DNA of 64,000 nucleotides from OPU3-GD-OMZ sp964515235 (GCA_964515235.1 CAZEVO010000008.1:3347-67346), one strand, 5' to 3'. Numbered from the stretch's first letter, positions 46,863-56,513 are shown. Notes: generated from the letters alone by a model not told the origin. A program made the numbers and translations.

Positions 46863-47795
46863 CTAAGGTAAAAAAGCACTAATACCTGAAATCCCCTGAG
46901 CACCACATTCATATGCAGTAAGCAAGTCTGAATCCGTCATCCCTCCCAGTGCATAAACAGGGATATTCACTTGAGCAACTAAACTCTTAAAGCATTCCCA
47001 ACCTAATGGTTTAGCACCCGGGTGGGTTGATGTCTTGCTGACTGGAGCCAAGACAGCAAAATCCACGCCGATAGCTTCAGCATGTTGCAATTCACTATAG
47101 CTATGACACGATGCTCCCAGCCACTCAATACCTTTAGGACGTTCCCTAGTTGCCATTAAATCCTTAGCTGTCAAATGCAAATTAGCCAAAAATACATCCG
47201 ACACACGAAGACTGGAATTTATCATTAACCTGATCTTATTTTCTGTACAAACAGCGGTGCTAAATTCTAAAAATCTTTGCAAATCAGCAGTCGATAATCG
47301 TTTCGCCCTGAGTTGAATAAGGTTAATTCTTTTCTCAACCAAACAAATGAATTTTCTTTTAAGGGTAGTAAGGTCATCATCACCAATAATCGCATATTGA
47401 CTTGGCAACTGAATTGCCTTAACAATAGCTTGATTAGCAGCAGGAAAAGAATAGCTTGTTAGTGTATCAACTGGCACCCAACGAATAGGCTGCCCCTCAT
47501 TCGAAGATACAGAACCAACAAATTCATCAATTTTCCAAACCCATAATTTAACTCGCAAATCTGGATACTGATGATTGATCGAAATCAATGGTCTTGCTCT
47601 CTTTACTGTCAAATCCAACTCTTCCTTAAGCTCCCGAATCAAAGCTGTTTTATCCGTTTCCTCAGACTCCAACTTACCACCGGGAAATTCCCAACGATTA
47701 CCCTGATGAACCGACTCGGGTCGAAAGGCTATTAGAATTTCACCCTGTGAATTACTGACAACACCCACAGCGACTTGCAATGCCTTACTAGACAT
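46863..47795 (-). CDS. Nudix (MutT-like) hydrolase fused to ThiE/TenI-like domain
   Basis: A 310-residue two-domain protein. The N-terminal half (1-135) is a MutT-type Nudix hydrolase: the Nudix box runs from GGKLES through RELKEEL, with Asp in place of the usual Gly. This activity would cleanse oxidised dGTP. The C-terminal half (about 140-305) is a thiamine-phosphate-synthase-like TIM barrel, with RAKRLSTADLQRFLEF, INSSL, and the ending YALGGMTDSDL...GAQGISGISAF. Such fusions sit next to argJ in many gammaproteobacteria, and the role of the second domain is unclear. Stops converge with zapD. Confidence 0.88.
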   Translation of the reverse strand: MSSKALQVAVGVVSNSQGEILIAFRPESVHQGNRWEFPGGKLESEETDKTALIRELKEELDLTVKRARPLISINHQYPDLRVKLWVWKIDEFVGSVSSNEGQPIRWVPVDTLTSYSFPAANQAIVKAIQLPSQYAIIGDDDLTTLKRKFICLVEKRINLIQLRAKRLSTADLQRFLEFSTAVCTENKIRLMINSSLRVSDVFLANLHLTAKDLMATRERPKGIEWLGASCHSYSELQHAEAIGVDFAVLAPVSKTSTHPGAKPLGWECFKSLVAQVNIPVYALGGMTDSDLLTAYECGAQGISGISAFLP

Positions 47796-47797
47796 AT

Positions 47798-49012
47798 TTA
47801 AGTCCGATATTCCGCATTGATACGAACATAATCATAAGATAAGTCACAAGTTTTTATCGTTTGTTCCGCACTCCCTCGCCCTAAAAAAACGGTAATCGTT
47901 ATCTCTTCAGCATCCATAACCTCTTGACCTGCCTCTTCTGTATATTGACCATCTTTAGCGCCTGCACGAACAATACAAACATCACCCAGAAAAATCGAAA
48001 CCTTCTCTAACTCTAAACTTTCAATGCCAGCACGACCCACTGCTGCTAATATTCTTCCCCAATTAGGATCACTAGCAAAAAAAGCTGTTTTAACTAACGG
48101 TGAATGTGCAATTGTTTTACCCACTTGAACAGCTTCATCATCACTAGCAGCCTGACTAACAACGATTGAGATTAACTTTGTTGCACCTTCACCGTCTCTC
48201 ACAATGGCCTCAGCCAATTCACTAAAAACCTCATGAATGACTTCACAAAATTGCTGATATGGCTCGCTACCTTCAAGCAAGTCAGGGACAGTAGATTTAC
48301 CGCTTGCTATTAATACGCAAGCATCATTTGTTGAGGTATCTCCATCGACAGTTATTCGATTAAAAGACTGTTCAACAGCTTGCTTTAGGCATTTCTGTAA
48401 TAATCCATTTTCAATCTTAGCATCGGTAGCAACGAACGATAACATCGTTGCCATATTAGGTTGTATCATACCTGCTCCTTTTGAAATCCCGGTTACTGTC
48501 ATTTTATTACCGGAAATATCAATCACTTTCGACACACCTTTAGGAAACGTATCTGTTGTCATAATCGCCTCAGCAGCCTTCTCCCAATTATTTTCTTGAA
48601 GACATTTAACTGCTTCGGGTAGAGCCTGAGTGATCTTTTCAACCGGTAATAATTCACCAATAACACCGGTAGAAAAAGGTAAAACGTGCTCAGCACAACC
48701 TCCAAGGAGTTGAGCGACTGACAAACAAACCGATTCCGCATCTTGATATCCTTTAACTCCAGTCCCTGCATTCGCATTACCGGAATTAATAACCAACCAA
48801 CGCGGACCATCTAAAAGATTTTTCTTGGCTAATTCCACAGGTGCTGCACAAAACAAATTCTGCGTAAAAACCGCACCACATGTAGAACCAGAATCCATAG
48901 CAATAACTAACAAATCATCACGCACACTCTGTTTAATTTGTGCACAATGGGTACCTAATGACACTCCACTAACAGGATGCATTCTTGGAAACTTTGGCGC
49001 TCCTACTGACAT
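47798..49012 (-). CDS. argJ: Glutamate N-acetyltransferase / amino-acid acetyltransferase ArgJ
   Basis: A 404-residue enzyme of arginine synthesis that recycles the acetyl group of N-acetylornithine. The self-cleavage site is in PNMATMLSF (before the Thr), giving alpha and beta chains, and GDTSTNDACVLIASG and NWGRILAAVGRAG are intact. It precedes the Nudix fusion gene by two bases. Confidence 0.96.
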   Translation of the reverse strand: MSVGAPKFPRMHPVSGVSLGTHCAQIKQSVRDDLLVIAMDSGSTCGAVFTQNLFCAAPVELAKKNLLDGPRWLVINSGNANAGTGVKGYQDAESVCLSVAQLLGGCAEHVLPFSTGVIGELLPVEKITQALPEAVKCLQENNWEKAAEAIMTTDTFPKGVSKVIDISGNKMTVTGISKGAGMIQPNMATMLSFVATDAKIENGLLQKCLKQAVEQSFNRITVDGDTSTNDACVLIASGKSTVPDLLEGSEPYQQFCEVIHEVFSELAEAIVRDGEGATKLISIVVSQAASDDEAVQVGKTIAHSPLVKTAFFASDPNWGRILAAVGRAGIESLELEKVSIFLGDVCIVRAGAKDGQYTEEAGQEVMDAEEITITVFLGRGSAEQTIKTCDLSYDYVRINAEYRT

Positions 49013-49051
49013 GATCTAATTCCTATTATTTAAATGACTTCATTGTATTTT

Positions 49052-50188
49052 TTATCGGTAAAAAAGAGTTCGTGTTGCGCTAACCGACGTTATTTGCTGG
49101 ACTATTTTTTCACACTGTTTTTTACAATTATCAACCACTAAGTCATGCTCAAGAGGTGACAACAAAAAAATCACTTCCAGTTCCACAGAACCATTAAGAT
49201 AGTGGATTTTAATTTCATCTACTAAACTATAATAATCACCCAAACAATTTCGAACATCATTAACTAAGGCTGTTCTTGATGGCGGCCCAAATTTAATCAA
49301 TTCCTTTTGCTCATCATCTTCAGGGTCGGTATGCACTAAAACATCAGCTATATTTCTAAATTGCTCCAATAACTTATTACGTACAGTATCGGCAATCATA
49401 TGACCCTCAGACACACTAATATACGAATCGACCTGAATATGAAGATCGACATAAATATCTTCGCCCATACGCCGTGTCCGTAATAAATGAATATTAACCA
49501 CCCCATCAATCACTAAAATTGCCCGGCGTAAAGCTTCAATTTCATCATCTGAAATAGCCGTATCCACTAATTCCTTAAGGCTATCAATCATGAGTGACAG
49601 ACCAATCTTAGCAATCATTAAACTTACTAATACAGCAGCGACCGCATCAGCATAACCATAACCTAAAAGCATAGCGGCTATGCCGACCAAAACTATAATA
49701 GAGGAGATCGCATCGCTACGATGATGCCAAGCATTTGCCAGCAATAATTTTGATCGAGTTTTTTTTGCAATCTTTTGGGTAAAATGAAACAACCATTCAT
49801 TACAAACAATTGATACTCCCGCGACATACAAAGTCAAATAATCAGGAACCAGCAGTTCATCCGCACCTGAAATACGGTTTACTGCATCCCATACGATCCC
49901 TGCTGCCACGATAATTAATCCAATGCCAAGCACAACAGTCGCAAGCGTCTCAAACCGAGCATGGCCGTAGGGGTGATCTTGATCGGGCTGCTTACTACCT
50001 AACTTAACCGCAATCAGCACTACAGCATCACTCATTAAGTCCGCGAGTGAATGAATACCATCAGCTATTAATGCAGAAGACTGTCCAACCACCCCTGCTG
50101 CCACCTTAATCAGCGATAAAAAAAGATTAACGAATGCTGCAATAATCGTTGCATGAGACTTCAAACGAACAATTTCACTTTCTTCCAT
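49052..50188 (-). CDS. Cation diffusion facilitator transporter
   Basis: A 378-residue CDF metal exporter with about six N-terminal membrane helices. The metal-site Asp/His pairs are in ADGIHSLADLMSD (helix 2) and NAWHHRSDAISS (helix 5). The usual cytoplasmic dimer domain follows (210-290). About 85 further residues form what looks like a second beta-alpha unit of the same kind, longer than E. coli FieF (300). Metal selectivity (Fe, Zn, Mn, Co) cannot be read safely. It lies eight bases after tusA. Confidence 0.9.
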   Translation of the reverse strand: MEESEIVRLKSHATIIAAFVNLFLSLIKVAAGVVGQSSALIADGIHSLADLMSDAVVLIAVKLGSKQPDQDHPYGHARFETLATVVLGIGLIIVAAGIVWDAVNRISGADELLVPDYLTLYVAGVSIVCNEWLFHFTQKIAKKTRSKLLLANAWHHRSDAISSIIVLVGIAAMLLGYGYADAVAAVLVSLMIAKIGLSLMIDSLKELVDTAISDDEIEALRRAILVIDGVVNIHLLRTRRMGEDIYVDLHIQVDSYISVSEGHMIADTVRNKLLEQFRNIADVLVHTDPEDDEQKELIKFGPPSRTALVNDVRNCLGDYYSLVDEIKIHYLNGSVELEVIFLLSPLEHDLVVDNCKKQCEKIVQQITSVSATRTLFYR

Positions 50189-50196
50189 AGTAGGAA

Positions 50197-50424
50197 TTAG
50201 TCACCCACAATAATATTGATTATAAATTCACCTGCATTACTATCTGCTGATAAGATTTGATGCCCATTAATACGACACCAAGCGGGAATATCTTGCAACA
50301 CGCCCGGATCAGTACAAACCACCTCTAATTGCTCTCCCACTGACATCGTTTTTATTTTATCTTGTACCCTTATGACCGGCATCGGACAAAGTAACCGTCG
50401 GGCATCTAGAAAGTGCTTATTCAT
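50197..50424 (-). CDS. tusA: TusA-family sulfur carrier protein
   Basis: A 75-residue sulfur relay protein. The persulfide-carrying Cys is in LDARRLLCPMPVI (Cys13 of this start). It would pass sulfur from a desulfurase to thiolation enzymes. The ATG at 50424 overlaps the stop of the upstream PP-loop gene by four bases (ATGA); another in-frame ATG is three codons earlier. The coupling suggests TusA serves the PP-loop protein directly. Confidence 0.87.
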   Translation of the reverse strand: MNKHFLDARRLLCPMPVIRVQDKIKTMSVGEQLEVVCTDPGVLQDIPAWCRINGHQILSADSNAGEFIINIIVGD

Positions 50425-51464
50425 ACATGCCATTCTTTTGGTATTTCTACAACAGATAGCGGTTTAACCAGAAATTGTTTATCTTCTTCTCCCTGTTGCA
50501 TCAACTTAACTTCAACCTGCTCTGCTTCTCGCCCTTGACTATATCGTGCCGTTATTTTCGCCGCCAATAAAGAATCTTGTTCTGAAAGAACACCGTCAAT
50601 TAAAACTAACGGTCCGGGATGACTTACTGTTGTCATCGTTTGAAAACTATTTTTGTAACCCTGTAAAAAGTTATTTTCACCTTCTTCTCGAGCAATAATC
50701 ATTTTAAAATGAGGCTCGGGTCGTAGGTGTCGACCCACTTTCAAGAGCATTACATCGTCCAACTCATACTCTTTCTTACCTCTTGCGGTCCATAAATCCA
50801 CCAATTTATCAGAATAACTTTTATCGGTTAAAAAGCAACACCCGCCAGCGGGTTGAGCGTAATCTGTAAAACCATATTTTTCTGCCAAAGCCATTTGAGG
50901 TTTTCGTGTACGACCACTAAAATCATATAGCTCTTCTCGATTAACCCATCCTTCTTTCTCAGGCAATGTTTCAGGTAAGTTTTTAGCACACAAAGGCCTT
51001 AATAACCGCTCGTGCGCGCCTGATTCTCTCGCAATGACCGGCATTGTGTCTTTTCGTTGGGACATAGGTCTTTGCCCTATCACTTCACCGGTTATAATAA
51101 AATCAAATTCATTCTCTTGTATCCATTGTTGGGCCTTTTGCACCATAAAAACCTTACAGTCCAAGCAAGGATTTAAGTTTGCACCATAACCGTGCTGTGG
51201 ATTGATTAACACATTTTTGTATTCCTCAATAACATCCACAATATGAAGTTTTATCCCCAACTGTTCAGCAACCCATAATGAATTGTTACGCTTTGGCTTA
51301 GCTTTATCTTTTTTCCGAATCGCATGAGTATGACCCTCAACACAAAATCCAGTGAAAAAATTTATCCCCTCAACATGAACCCCTTGCTCCATTACAGCTT
51401 TTGTCGCCAGCATTGAATCAAGGCCACCAGATATAAGGGAAACCGCTTTCCTCTGTTTTGTCAT
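50421..51464 (-). CDS. PP-loop tRNA-thiolase-like protein (MnmA/ThiI-related) with NFACT-R-like C-terminus
   Basis: A 347-residue protein with the ATP-pyrophosphatase motif SGGLDS (12-17). NPCLDCK (Cys100, Cys103) resembles the MnmA catalytic-cysteine motif, and PAGGCCFL (Cys209, Cys210) resembles MnmA's second cysteine. The C-terminal part (about 235-345, with LLKVGRHLRPEPHFKMIIAREEGEN) looks like an NFACT-R RNA-binding domain. There is no THUMP domain, so it is not a standard ThiI. Together with the overlapping tusA gene it probably makes a thiolated nucleoside, but position and RNA target are unknown. Databases often call such proteins tRNA methyltransferase-like, which the motifs do not support. 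Confidence 0.75.
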   Translation of the reverse strand: MTKQRKAVSLISGGLDSMLATKAVMEQGVHVEGINFFTGFCVEGHTHAIRKKDKAKPKRNNSLWVAEQLGIKLHIVDVIEEYKNVLINPQHGYGANLNPCLDCKVFMVQKAQQWIQENEFDFIITGEVIGQRPMSQRKDTMPVIARESGAHERLLRPLCAKNLPETLPEKEGWVNREELYDFSGRTRKPQMALAEKYGFTDYAQPAGGCCFLTDKSYSDKLVDLWTARGKKEYELDDVMLLKVGRHLRPEPHFKMIIAREEGENNFLQGYKNSFQTMTTVSHPGPLVLIDGVLSEQDSLLAAKITARYSQGREAEQVEVKLMQQGEEDKQFLVKPLSVVEIPKEWHV

Positions 51465-51692
51465 TGTTATTTATTCTTTTAAAAAAGAATGCATTATACG
51501 TTATGTCTCCCCTAAAAACGAACAGGTACCATCACGATAAATGCTATTAACTCTCTAAGAAACAGGTCTTTTTACATGTAAAATAAACACCTCAATAGAC
51601 CAATCTTCTGAACAAGAATTCTTAGCAACGCAACAAACTATTCTTATTCATAATTTAAGTTATAATAAAAGTTTTTATCGTCTAAAAAAGCC

Positions 51693-52607
51693 GTGTCACG
51701 TAACAATAATAAACCTACAACATTCCAAGACCTTATTCTTGCTCTGCAATCCTTTTGGTCTCAACAAGGCTGTACCATTTTACAACCCCTAGATATGGAA
51801 GTAGGCGCCGGAACCTTTCATCCCGGAACCTTTCTTCGCGCCATTGGTCCTGAACCTTGGCGTTCAGCCTATGTGCAACCATCACGACGACCAACTGATG
51901 GGCGTTTTGGAGAAAACCCCAATCGATTACAACATTATTATCAGTTTCAAGTGGTTTTAAAACCATCTCCCGATAATATTCAAGAACTCTATTTAGACTC
52001 CTTACGTCATCTCGGTCTCGACTTACTTGAACACGATATTCGTTTTGTTGAAGACAACTGGGAATCTCCCACTTTAGGTGCATGGGGTTTAGGCTGGGAA
52101 GTCTGGCTTAATGGCATGGAAGTCACCCAATTTACCTATTTCCAACAAGTTGGCAGCCTAGATTGTCGGCCTGTAACTGGCGAAATCACCTATGGGCTCG
52201 AACGTATTGCGATGTATCTCCAGAATTCTCAGAGCGTTTATGACCTGACCTGGAACACCAACAGCCAAGGTATTGTTAGCTACGGGGACGTTTTCCACCA
52301 AAACGAAGTTGAAATGTCACACTTCAACTTCACCCACGCCAACACGGATTTCCTCTTCTCCTGTTTTGACAATTACGAACAGGAATGTAAAAAACTCATT
52401 GACCAAAACCTTTCTCTTCCCGCTTATGAAATGATTTTAAAAGCATCGCATGTTTTTAATCTTCTGGATGCACGCCATGCAATTTCTGTGACCGAACGAC
52501 AACGTTATATTCTACGCGTCAGAGAGATGTCAAAAGCTGTTGCCGAAAACTATTATCAAGGTAGAGAAGCATTAGGATTCCCAATGCTTAACAACAAGAA
52601 AACATAA
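51693..52607 (+). CDS. glyQ: Glycine-tRNA ligase alpha subunit
   Basis: A 304-residue class II catalytic subunit. TFQDLILALQSFWSQQGC, the AGTFHPGTFLRAIGPEPW motif 2 region, GRFGENPNRLQHYYQFQVVLKP, and TGEITYGLERIAMYLQ (motif 3) are clear. The start is GTG. The beta subunit follows at two bases. The 228 bases before it, divergent from the PP-loop gene, show no structured leader. Confidence 0.97.
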   Translation: MSRNNNKPTTFQDLILALQSFWSQQGCTILQPLDMEVGAGTFHPGTFLRAIGPEPWRSAYVQPSRRPTDGRFGENPNRLQHYYQFQVVLKPSPDNIQELYLDSLRHLGLDLLEHDIRFVEDNWESPTLGAWGLGWEVWLNGMEVTQFTYFQQVGSLDCRPVTGEITYGLERIAMYLQNSQSVYDLTWNTNSQGIVSYGDVFHQNEVEMSHFNFTHANTDFLFSCFDNYEQECKKLIDQNLSLPAYEMILKASHVFNLLDARHAISVTERQRYILRVREMSKAVAENYYQGREALGFPMLNNKKT

Positions 52608-52609
52608 AA

Positions 52610-54676
52610 ATGACTGATAACAAACCCTTACTTTTTGAGCTTGGCACAGAAGAATTACCCCCAAAAACCTTATTAACATTAAGTAATGCCTTATTATCCA
52701 ACATTACCCAAGCATTAACAGATGCTGAATTAACGTTTGGTCAAACAAGTTCTTTTGCTACCCCCCGCCGGTTAGCGATTCTAATTGAAGATATTATTAT
52801 TCAACAACCTGATAAGACCATCGAGAAGCGCGGACCGGCAATTAAGGCTGCTTTCGATTCTGAGGGTAACCCAAGCCGTGCTGCTTTAGGTTTCGCAACC
52901 AGTTGTGGGACTACCGTTGATCAATTGTCCCGGTTAAAAACTGAAAAAGGCGAATGGTTGGCTTTTAATCAAGAAACTAAAGGTCAGGCTACCAACGATT
53001 TAATTCCAGAAATCATCAACCAAGGCCTTAAAAAGTTACCTATTGCCAAACGTATGCGCTGGGGAGATCTAGCTACTGAATTTGTCCGACCGGTCCATTG
53101 GGCTGTCTTACTCTTTGGCTCTGATCATTTAAATTGTGAAATTTTAGGCATCAAAACCGGCCAACACACCTTTGGCCACCGTTTTCATGCGCCGACGGCC
53201 ATCTTCTTAGATCACCCTTCTGAGTATCAACGTAAACTACTTGAGAAAGGTTACGTGATTGCTGATTTTGAACAACGCAAACAGGTCATCCATACTGCAA
53301 CCCTTGCGGCTGCAGACAATGTTGGTGGTACTGCTGTGATTAACGAGGCATTACTCGAAGAAATTACCGCTCTCAATGAGTGGCCCATTCCGATTACTGG
53401 CAACTTTGACCCTCGCTTTTTAAAACTACCTGCTGAAGTATTGATTACGACAATGCAAACTAATCAAAAATACTTTGCCGTTACTGATGATCAACAAAAA
53501 TTATTACCCAACTTTATTACTTTCAGTAATATCGAAAGCACTAACCCACAATCTATTAAAGAAGGCAATGAAAGAGTTATTTTACCACGTCTGGCTGATG
53601 CTGAGTTTTTCTGGAAACAAGATCGTCATTTGAAATTATCGGACCGCACACCGAAACTCGCTAATATTATTTTCCAAAAAACACTGGGAACATTGCAAGA
53701 TAAAAGCCAACGACTAGAAGTTCTAGCAACATACTTATCGACTGCGCTTGCAATCGCACCACAACAGAGTCGTCGCGCCGCTCAACTTGCTAAAACTGAC
53801 CTGTTAACTGAAATGGTAGCCGAATTCCCTAGCCTTCAAGGTGTCATGGGGCGTTATTATGCCTTGGCTGATAACGAACCAGATGAAGTAGCCCAAGCGC
53901 TTGAAGAGCAATACTATCCGAAACAATCTGGCGGCCCAATACCTGAAAGTCAAACTGGTCAAATCCTTGCTATCGCTGATAAAACTGATACTCTTGTTGG
54001 AATTTTTAGTGCTGGACTTATTCCTAGCGGCGATAAAGACCCCTATGCTTTAAGGCGTGCAACATTAGGTATAATCCGCATTATTATTGAAAACCGGCTC
54101 AATATTAATATCACCGAACTAATTAGCGTTAGCCTGAGTCAATTCACTCACAACTTTGACCGTGAACTGACAGAACATAAAATAACCTCCTTTATCTATG
54201 AGCGACTGAAAGGTTATTTTCTTGATCATGACTTTACTATTGACCAATTTGAATCCGTTCTAGCCGTCTCGCCTGACAATCTATTAGATTTCTTTTTGAG
54301 ACTACAAGCCGTTCGTGATTTTCGTGCACTGCCCGAATCAAATAGCTTATCTGAAGCGAATAAACGCATAAAAAATATCTTACGTAAATCTGAATCATCA
54401 CCTCAATCGAGTGTTCAAAACCTTATTGAAGAACAAGAGCTTAATTTACTAAAAGCAACTCTGGCTGCAGAAAAAGATATCCAACCCCTAATTCACGATA
54501 GCAATTATACTGCAGCATTAAATCGTTTGGCCCAACTTAAAGAAGATGTTGATTTGTTTTTCGAACACATCATGGTTAATTGTGATGACCTATCTTTACG
54601 TAATAACCGGCTCGCCCTGCTACATAAAGTAGAGAACTTATTCCTGAAAATTGCGGATATTTCAAAATTACAATAA
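52610..54676 (+). CDS. glyS: Glycine-tRNA ligase beta subunit
   Basis: A 688-residue tRNA-binding and editing-like subunit of the tetrameric enzyme. It starts with LLFELGTEELPP, contains TPRRLAILI, KRMRWGDLATEFVRPVHWAVLLFG, VAEFPSLQGVMGRYYA and SGDKDPYALRRATLGIIRI, and ends with the anticodon-binding DALR-like helical domain. Its stop overlaps the gmhB start (TAATG). Confidence 0.97.
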   Translation: MTDNKPLLFELGTEELPPKTLLTLSNALLSNITQALTDAELTFGQTSSFATPRRLAILIEDIIIQQPDKTIEKRGPAIKAAFDSEGNPSRAALGFATSCGTTVDQLSRLKTEKGEWLAFNQETKGQATNDLIPEIINQGLKKLPIAKRMRWGDLATEFVRPVHWAVLLFGSDHLNCEILGIKTGQHTFGHRFHAPTAIFLDHPSEYQRKLLEKGYVIADFEQRKQVIHTATLAAADNVGGTAVINEALLEEITALNEWPIPITGNFDPRFLKLPAEVLITTMQTNQKYFAVTDDQQKLLPNFITFSNIESTNPQSIKEGNERVILPRLADAEFFWKQDRHLKLSDRTPKLANIIFQKTLGTLQDKSQRLEVLATYLSTALAIAPQQSRRAAQLAKTDLLTEMVAEFPSLQGVMGRYYALADNEPDEVAQALEEQYYPKQSGGPIPESQTGQILAIADKTDTLVGIFSAGLIPSGDKDPYALRRATLGIIRIIIENRLNINITELISVSLSQFTHNFDRELTEHKITSFIYERLKGYFLDHDFTIDQFESVLAVSPDNLLDFFLRLQAVRDFRALPESNSLSEANKRIKNILRKSESSPQSSVQNLIEEQELNLLKATLAAEKDIQPLIHDSNYTAALNRLAQLKEDVDLFFEHIMVNCDDLSLRNNRLALLHKVENLFLKIADISKLQ

Positions 54677-55218
54677 TGCCTGCTAATAAGTTTATTTTGT
54701 TAGACCGTGACGGTGTCATCAATCATGACTCTGACAATTACATTAGATCCGCTGCACAATGGCACCCTATTGAGAAAAGCATTGAAGCTATTGCGTTATT
54801 GACCTCGCATGGCTATAAAATCATTGTTATTACCAACCAATCTGGAATAGCCCATGGTTATTTTGACACTGCCACACTCAGAGAAATGCATAAAAAAATG
54901 AAAACATTGGTCAAACAAGGAGGCGGCAGTATAGAAGCTATTTATTACTGCCCCCATAAAGCTGAAGACCTTTGCGAATGTCGAAAACCTAAACCTGGAT
55001 TATTAATCAAATGCAGTGAAGACTACAATTTTAAATTAACAAAAACCTTTTTTATTGGTGACAAACTAAGTGATATTCAAGCCGCCCAAGCTGCAGGAAC
55101 AACGCCAATTTTAGTTAAAACCGGAAAAGGACAAAGAACCCTAGTTAACAACCCGACTATTAAGATTAACACTTTCAACAACCTCTATGACTGCACCCAA
55201 TTCATCATCTCAAGATAA
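54676..55218 (+). CDS. gmhB: D-glycero-beta-D-manno-heptose-1,7-bisphosphate 7-phosphatase GmhB
   Basis: A 180-residue HAD phosphatase for LPS inner-core heptose precursors. Catalytic Asp10 and Asp12 lie in LLDRDGVIN, the Thr/Asn motif in VITNQSGIA, the zinc knuckle in CPHKAEDLCECRKPKPG, and the last Asp in FIGDKLSDI. It follows glyS in the standard glyQS-gmhB-plsC order and overlaps plsC by 32 bases. Confidence 0.94.
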   Translation: MPANKFILLDRDGVINHDSDNYIRSAAQWHPIEKSIEAIALLTSHGYKIIVITNQSGIAHGYFDTATLREMHKKMKTLVKQGGGSIEAIYYCPHKAEDLCECRKPKPGLLIKCSEDYNFKLTKTFFIGDKLSDIQAAQAAGTTPILVKTGKGQRTLVNNPTIKINTFNNLYDCTQFIISR

Positions 55219-55948
55219 TATTGCGCTACTTTATTTACGATCAACATTACTATTCTTGTGCGTCCTATGTTTAACACTATCCATGGGGATTATCGTTCTC
55301 ATACTCGCGCCTTTCCCTTTTAAAATCCGTTACAAACTTGCCCATTTCTGGGCAACAACTGTCCTGTGGCTCACCAAATTTATCTGTAAACTAGATTACA
55401 ACATTGAAGGTTTAGACAATATTATTACGGACCAAAATGCAATAATTTTATGCAAACATCAATCGGCATGGGAAACTATTGCCTTGTATGCTATTTTTCC
55501 TCCTCAGGTTACTGTTCTGAAACGGGAATTACTCTGGCTACCTATTTGGGGTTGGGCCGCCGCAACATTAAAACCTATTGCCCTCAACCGTCAAAACCAA
55601 CTCTCTGCTTTAAAAAAATTAATCCGTGATGGCAAAGATAGACTTAATGAAGGCTTATGGGTTCTTATTTTTCCCGAAGGAACTCGAACAAAACCTGGCG
55701 TACCAACAAAATTCAACCTAGGTGGCTGCTTACTCGCCGAAAAAAGCCAACGCCCTATTATTCCTGTTGCCCATAATGCCGGAGAATTCTGGCCTCGCTA
55801 CAGTTTCTTAAAATACCCGGGAACCATTACGGTGCGCATAGGCCCTCTAATTCCTAGCGAGGGCAGAAAAGCCGTTGAACTTAATTATGAAGCGGAAACA
55901 TGGGTTGAAACAGCGATGAATGATATTCACCTAACCTGTAATCAATAA
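55187..55948 (+). CDS. plsC: 1-acyl-sn-glycerol-3-phosphate acyltransferase PlsC-like
   Basis: A 253-residue membrane acyltransferase for phosphatidic acid. One strong membrane helix lies at about 15-42. Box 1 is HQSAWE (His91...Glu96), the variant that uses Glu where E. coli PlsC has Asp, and box 3 FPEGTR is at 162-167. The chosen ATG overlaps gmhB by 32 bases and lacks a ribosome site, so the N-terminus may be shorter. Confidence 0.9.
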   Translation: MTAPNSSSQDNIALLYLRSTLLFLCVLCLTLSMGIIVLILAPFPFKIRYKLAHFWATTVLWLTKFICKLDYNIEGLDNIITDQNAIILCKHQSAWETIALYAIFPPQVTVLKRELLWLPIWGWAAATLKPIALNRQNQLSALKKLIRDGKDRLNEGLWVLIFPEGTRTKPGVPTKFNLGGCLLAEKSQRPIIPVAHNAGEFWPRYSFLKYPGTITVRIGPLIPSEGRKAVELNYEAETWVETAMNDIHLTCNQ

Positions 55949-56045
55949 GTTATTTTCAAAATAACAAAATAAATTAGCCATTAAAAAGACTTTTCAATTA
56001 ACGTATAATTGATCGGTATTGCTAACTATTTTTTAACACACACTT

Positions 56046-56495
56046 ATGAAACAACTCGCCCTCATGTTTTTTTGCGCTTTACTACTTAGCGGCTGTACTG
56101 ATGAAAAGAAACAATACCAAGAACACGTTCTTAAACTAATGAAAACCGATCAGGATCTTATTGACTACAACCTTGACCCTGATGAAACCGCACAGTGCAT
56201 TGTTGACATGAGCGGTAAAAAGATGATTGGTTTTTTTTCTTGGGACCCTAGACGGACTCCAATCTACTTGGCCTATACCAAACTAATTCAATTCAAATTA
56301 AAACTGAGCACACTCTCGGGTCAGGATGGGAGCGACGTGCAATCCAACCCTAAAAATGAACTAAGCGCTCTTAGAGAAACCTTTGGTTCAGCACAAGCAT
56401 TAGCCGATGCTCATAGGAATTTTAGCGACAGCGTTTTGGGATGCTTTGAATCACTAACTTCTAAAACAGATCCTGATAACGAAAAACTCTTATAA
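56046..56495 (+). CDS. Putative lipoprotein of unknown function
   Basis: A 149-residue protein with a short signal peptide and lipobox LLSGC, so Cys17 should be lipidated. The mature part is mostly helical and polar, with two further cysteines (in QCIVDMSGKKM and GCFESL) that may form a disulfide. I do not recognise the family. It has its own upstream gap of 97 bases after plsC and a strong hairpin downstream. Confidence 0.72.
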   Translation: MKQLALMFFCALLLSGCTDEKKQYQEHVLKLMKTDQDLIDYNLDPDETAQCIVDMSGKKMIGFFSWDPRRTPIYLAYTKLIQFKLKLSTLSGQDGSDVQSNPKNELSALRETFGSAQALADAHRNFSDSVLGCFESLTSKTDPDNEKLL

Positions 56496-56513
56496 ACAGA
56501 ACGCATCTTGTCT

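Noticed and set aside
51465..51692. Possible T-box or glycine riboswitch before glyQ
   Set aside because: No T-box sequence or conserved glycine aptamer core is visible, and such elements are not expected before glyQS in this group.
55949..55965. GTTATTTTCAAAATAAC palindrome after plsC
   Set aside because: It is almost entirely A/T with a minimal loop, too weak for a terminator call.
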